Source: DASRIA01 sp963768885 (GTDB lineage Bacteria > Actinomycetota > Thermoleophilia > Solirubrobacterales > JBBDJG01). From it: a DNA stretch of 64,000 nucleotides. How positions within the stretch are numbered: position 1 is the stretch's first letter; every line of letters starts with the position of its first letter. The stretch lies in contig CAVYJN010000014.1 in the NCBI GenBank assembly GCA_963768885.1, positions 310,001 through 374,000 on the forward strand, read 5' to 3'. Below are positions 63,131-64,000 of this stretch, in pieces. The notes beneath the pieces were generated by a model. It saw only the letters and a list, made by a program, of their open reading frames with translations, searched no databases and had not been told where the DNA came from. The position numbers and the translations under genes are program-made.

Positions 63131-63986
63131 GCGAGGCATCGGCCGCGGCCTGGCCGCGATCCTGCCTGCGAGCGGGGCCGACGACGAGTCGCTCCAGCGC
63201 ATCCCGCTCGACCAGATCTCGCCCAACCCGAGCCAGCCGCGCCAGTCGTTCGACGAGCAGGAGCTGGGGGAGCTCGCCGGCTCGCTGCGCGAGCACGGCA
63301 TCCTTCAGCCGGTGCTCGTGCGCCCGCTCCCGGGCGGCCGGTACGAGCTGATCGCCGGCGAGCGCCGTTGGCGCGCCGCGCGGCTTGCCGGCCTCGACCG
63401 CATTCCCGCGGTCGTGCGCAGCACGGCCGAGCAGGACCGCCTCGAGCTTGCGCTGATCGAGAACATGGCGCGGCAGGACCTCAACCCCGTCGAGTCCGCG
63501 CGCGCGTGCGCGGCGCTCGTCGACGAGCTCGGCCTGACAAAGGAGGAGGTCGGTCGCCGCGTCGGCAAGAGCCGCGTCGCGATCTCCAATCTCGTGCGGC
63601 TGCTCGAGCTTCCGGACGAGGTGCTGGCGATGCTCGAGTCGGGGCAGCTCTCGGAAGGCCACGGTCGCGCCGTGCTGCAGGCCTCCGACCACAACGTGCG
63701 CCGCCGCGTCGCGCGCACGGCACGTGACCGCGGGCTGTCCGTGCGCCAGACCGAGCAGCTCGCTCGTGGTGAGCAGGCGCGGCCCTCGGCCAAGCGCCCG
63801 TCGCGGCTGCAGAGCGCCGACGCGCTCGCGGCATCGCGCGACGCCGAGGAGGCGCTGGCCGCCGTGCTCGGCCGCGAGGTGCGGGTGCGGCTCGCGCGCA
63901 AGGGCGGCACCATCGAGGTCCCCTTCGACGACCTCGCGGACCTCGGCGAGATCATCCTGCGCCTGACCCGCCGCAGGGCCGCCTGA
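63123..63986 (+). CDS. parB: Chromosome partitioning CTPase/DNA-binding protein ParB/Spo0J
   Basis: A 287-residue protein. The N-terminal CTP-binding domain has IPLDQISPNPSQPRQSF, LREHGILQPVLVRP, the GERRWRAARLAG motif and ENMARQDLNPVESA. The central helix-turn-helix (about 135-170) is LTKEEVGRRVGKSRVAISNL with RLLELPDEVLAML. The C-terminal 40 residues form the dimer domain (VRLARKGGTIEVPFDDLADLGEIILRL). It loads at parS and slides as a CTP clamp. GTG 63123 overlaps the parA 3' end by 8 bp. It ends 14 bp before the window edge. Confidence 0.96.
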   Translation: MVERGIGRGLAAILPASGADDESLQRIPLDQISPNPSQPRQSFDEQELGELAGSLREHGILQPVLVRPLPGGRYELIAGERRWRAARLAGLDRIPAVVRSTAEQDRLELALIENMARQDLNPVESARACAALVDELGLTKEEVGRRVGKSRVAISNLVRLLELPDEVLAMLESGQLSEGHGRAVLQASDHNVRRRVARTARDRGLSVRQTEQLARGEQARPSAKRPSRLQSADALAASRDAEEALAAVLGREVRVRLARKGGTIEVPFDDLADLGEIILRLTRRRAA

Positions 63987-64000
63987 CCGCCGCTTTTCGC

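Overview
The window (about 70% GC) reads as chromosomal DNA from a high-GC actinobacterium, most likely class Thermoleophilia (Solirubrobacterales/Gaiellales-like). The evidence is the gene order rpmH-dnaA-dnaN-recF-DUF721-gyrB-gyrA, an FHA/PP2C/RodA/PBP/PknB(PASTA) operon, many GTG/TTG starts and many ATGA/GTGA/TTGA stop-start overlaps. The taxon is inferred from content and style, since there is no rRNA gene here. The right part is next to the replication origin.

Layout. 1-17 kb holds mixed housekeeping genes: a truncated sigma-70 factor, a Ni/Co transporter, topoisomerase IB, a large PAS/GAF/SpoIIE phosphatase, HtpX-LemA, the three-gene proton-translocating transhydrogenase, an alpha/beta hydrolase, an amine oxidase, a DUF3105 protein and a PGRP-type amidase. 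17-33 kb is an envelope polysaccharide region: initiating sugar transferase, three glycosyltransferases, Wzx-like flippase, O-antigen-ligase/Wzy-like protein, PglF/CapD-type dehydratase and DegT aminotransferase. It encloses a trio (cytidylyltransferase, glycerol-1-phosphate-dehydrogenase-like enzyme, CDP-alcohol phosphotransferase) that should activate and transfer a polyol phosphate. 33-36.5 kb has DedA, UppP, PurM and a DsbA-like protein. 36.5-46 kb is the Ser/Thr kinase cell-wall operon (fhaA-fhaB-pstP-rodA-pbpA-pknB) with ddl appended and a second kinase converging on it. 46-49.5 kb has a membrane protein, DUF4446, PheA and an HNH nuclease. 49.5-59 kb is gyrA-gyrB-DUF721-recF-dnaN-dnaA on the minus strand. 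59-64 kb is rpmH-rnpA-yidD-yidC-jag-rsmG-parA-parB on the plus strand.

Signals beyond the genes. (1) Most first-of-operon genes have a TAnnnT-like -10 hexamer ending only 6-8 nt before the start codon and no Shine-Dalgarno, implying widespread leaderless mRNAs; in one place two opposite -10 boxes overlap in a 24-bp gap. (2) Two families of short structured repeats occur, one with variable, compensating stem arms and conserved flanks (five copies), the other as two tandem hairpins at gene 3' ends (two copies). (3) Three 16-bp inverted repeats lie 43-44 bp apart upstream of parAB. (4) Seven genes are broken by one frameshift each, and all seven spans are 3n+1 long, which points to a systematic cause.

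No tRNA, rRNA, CRISPR array, IS element or prophage was seen.
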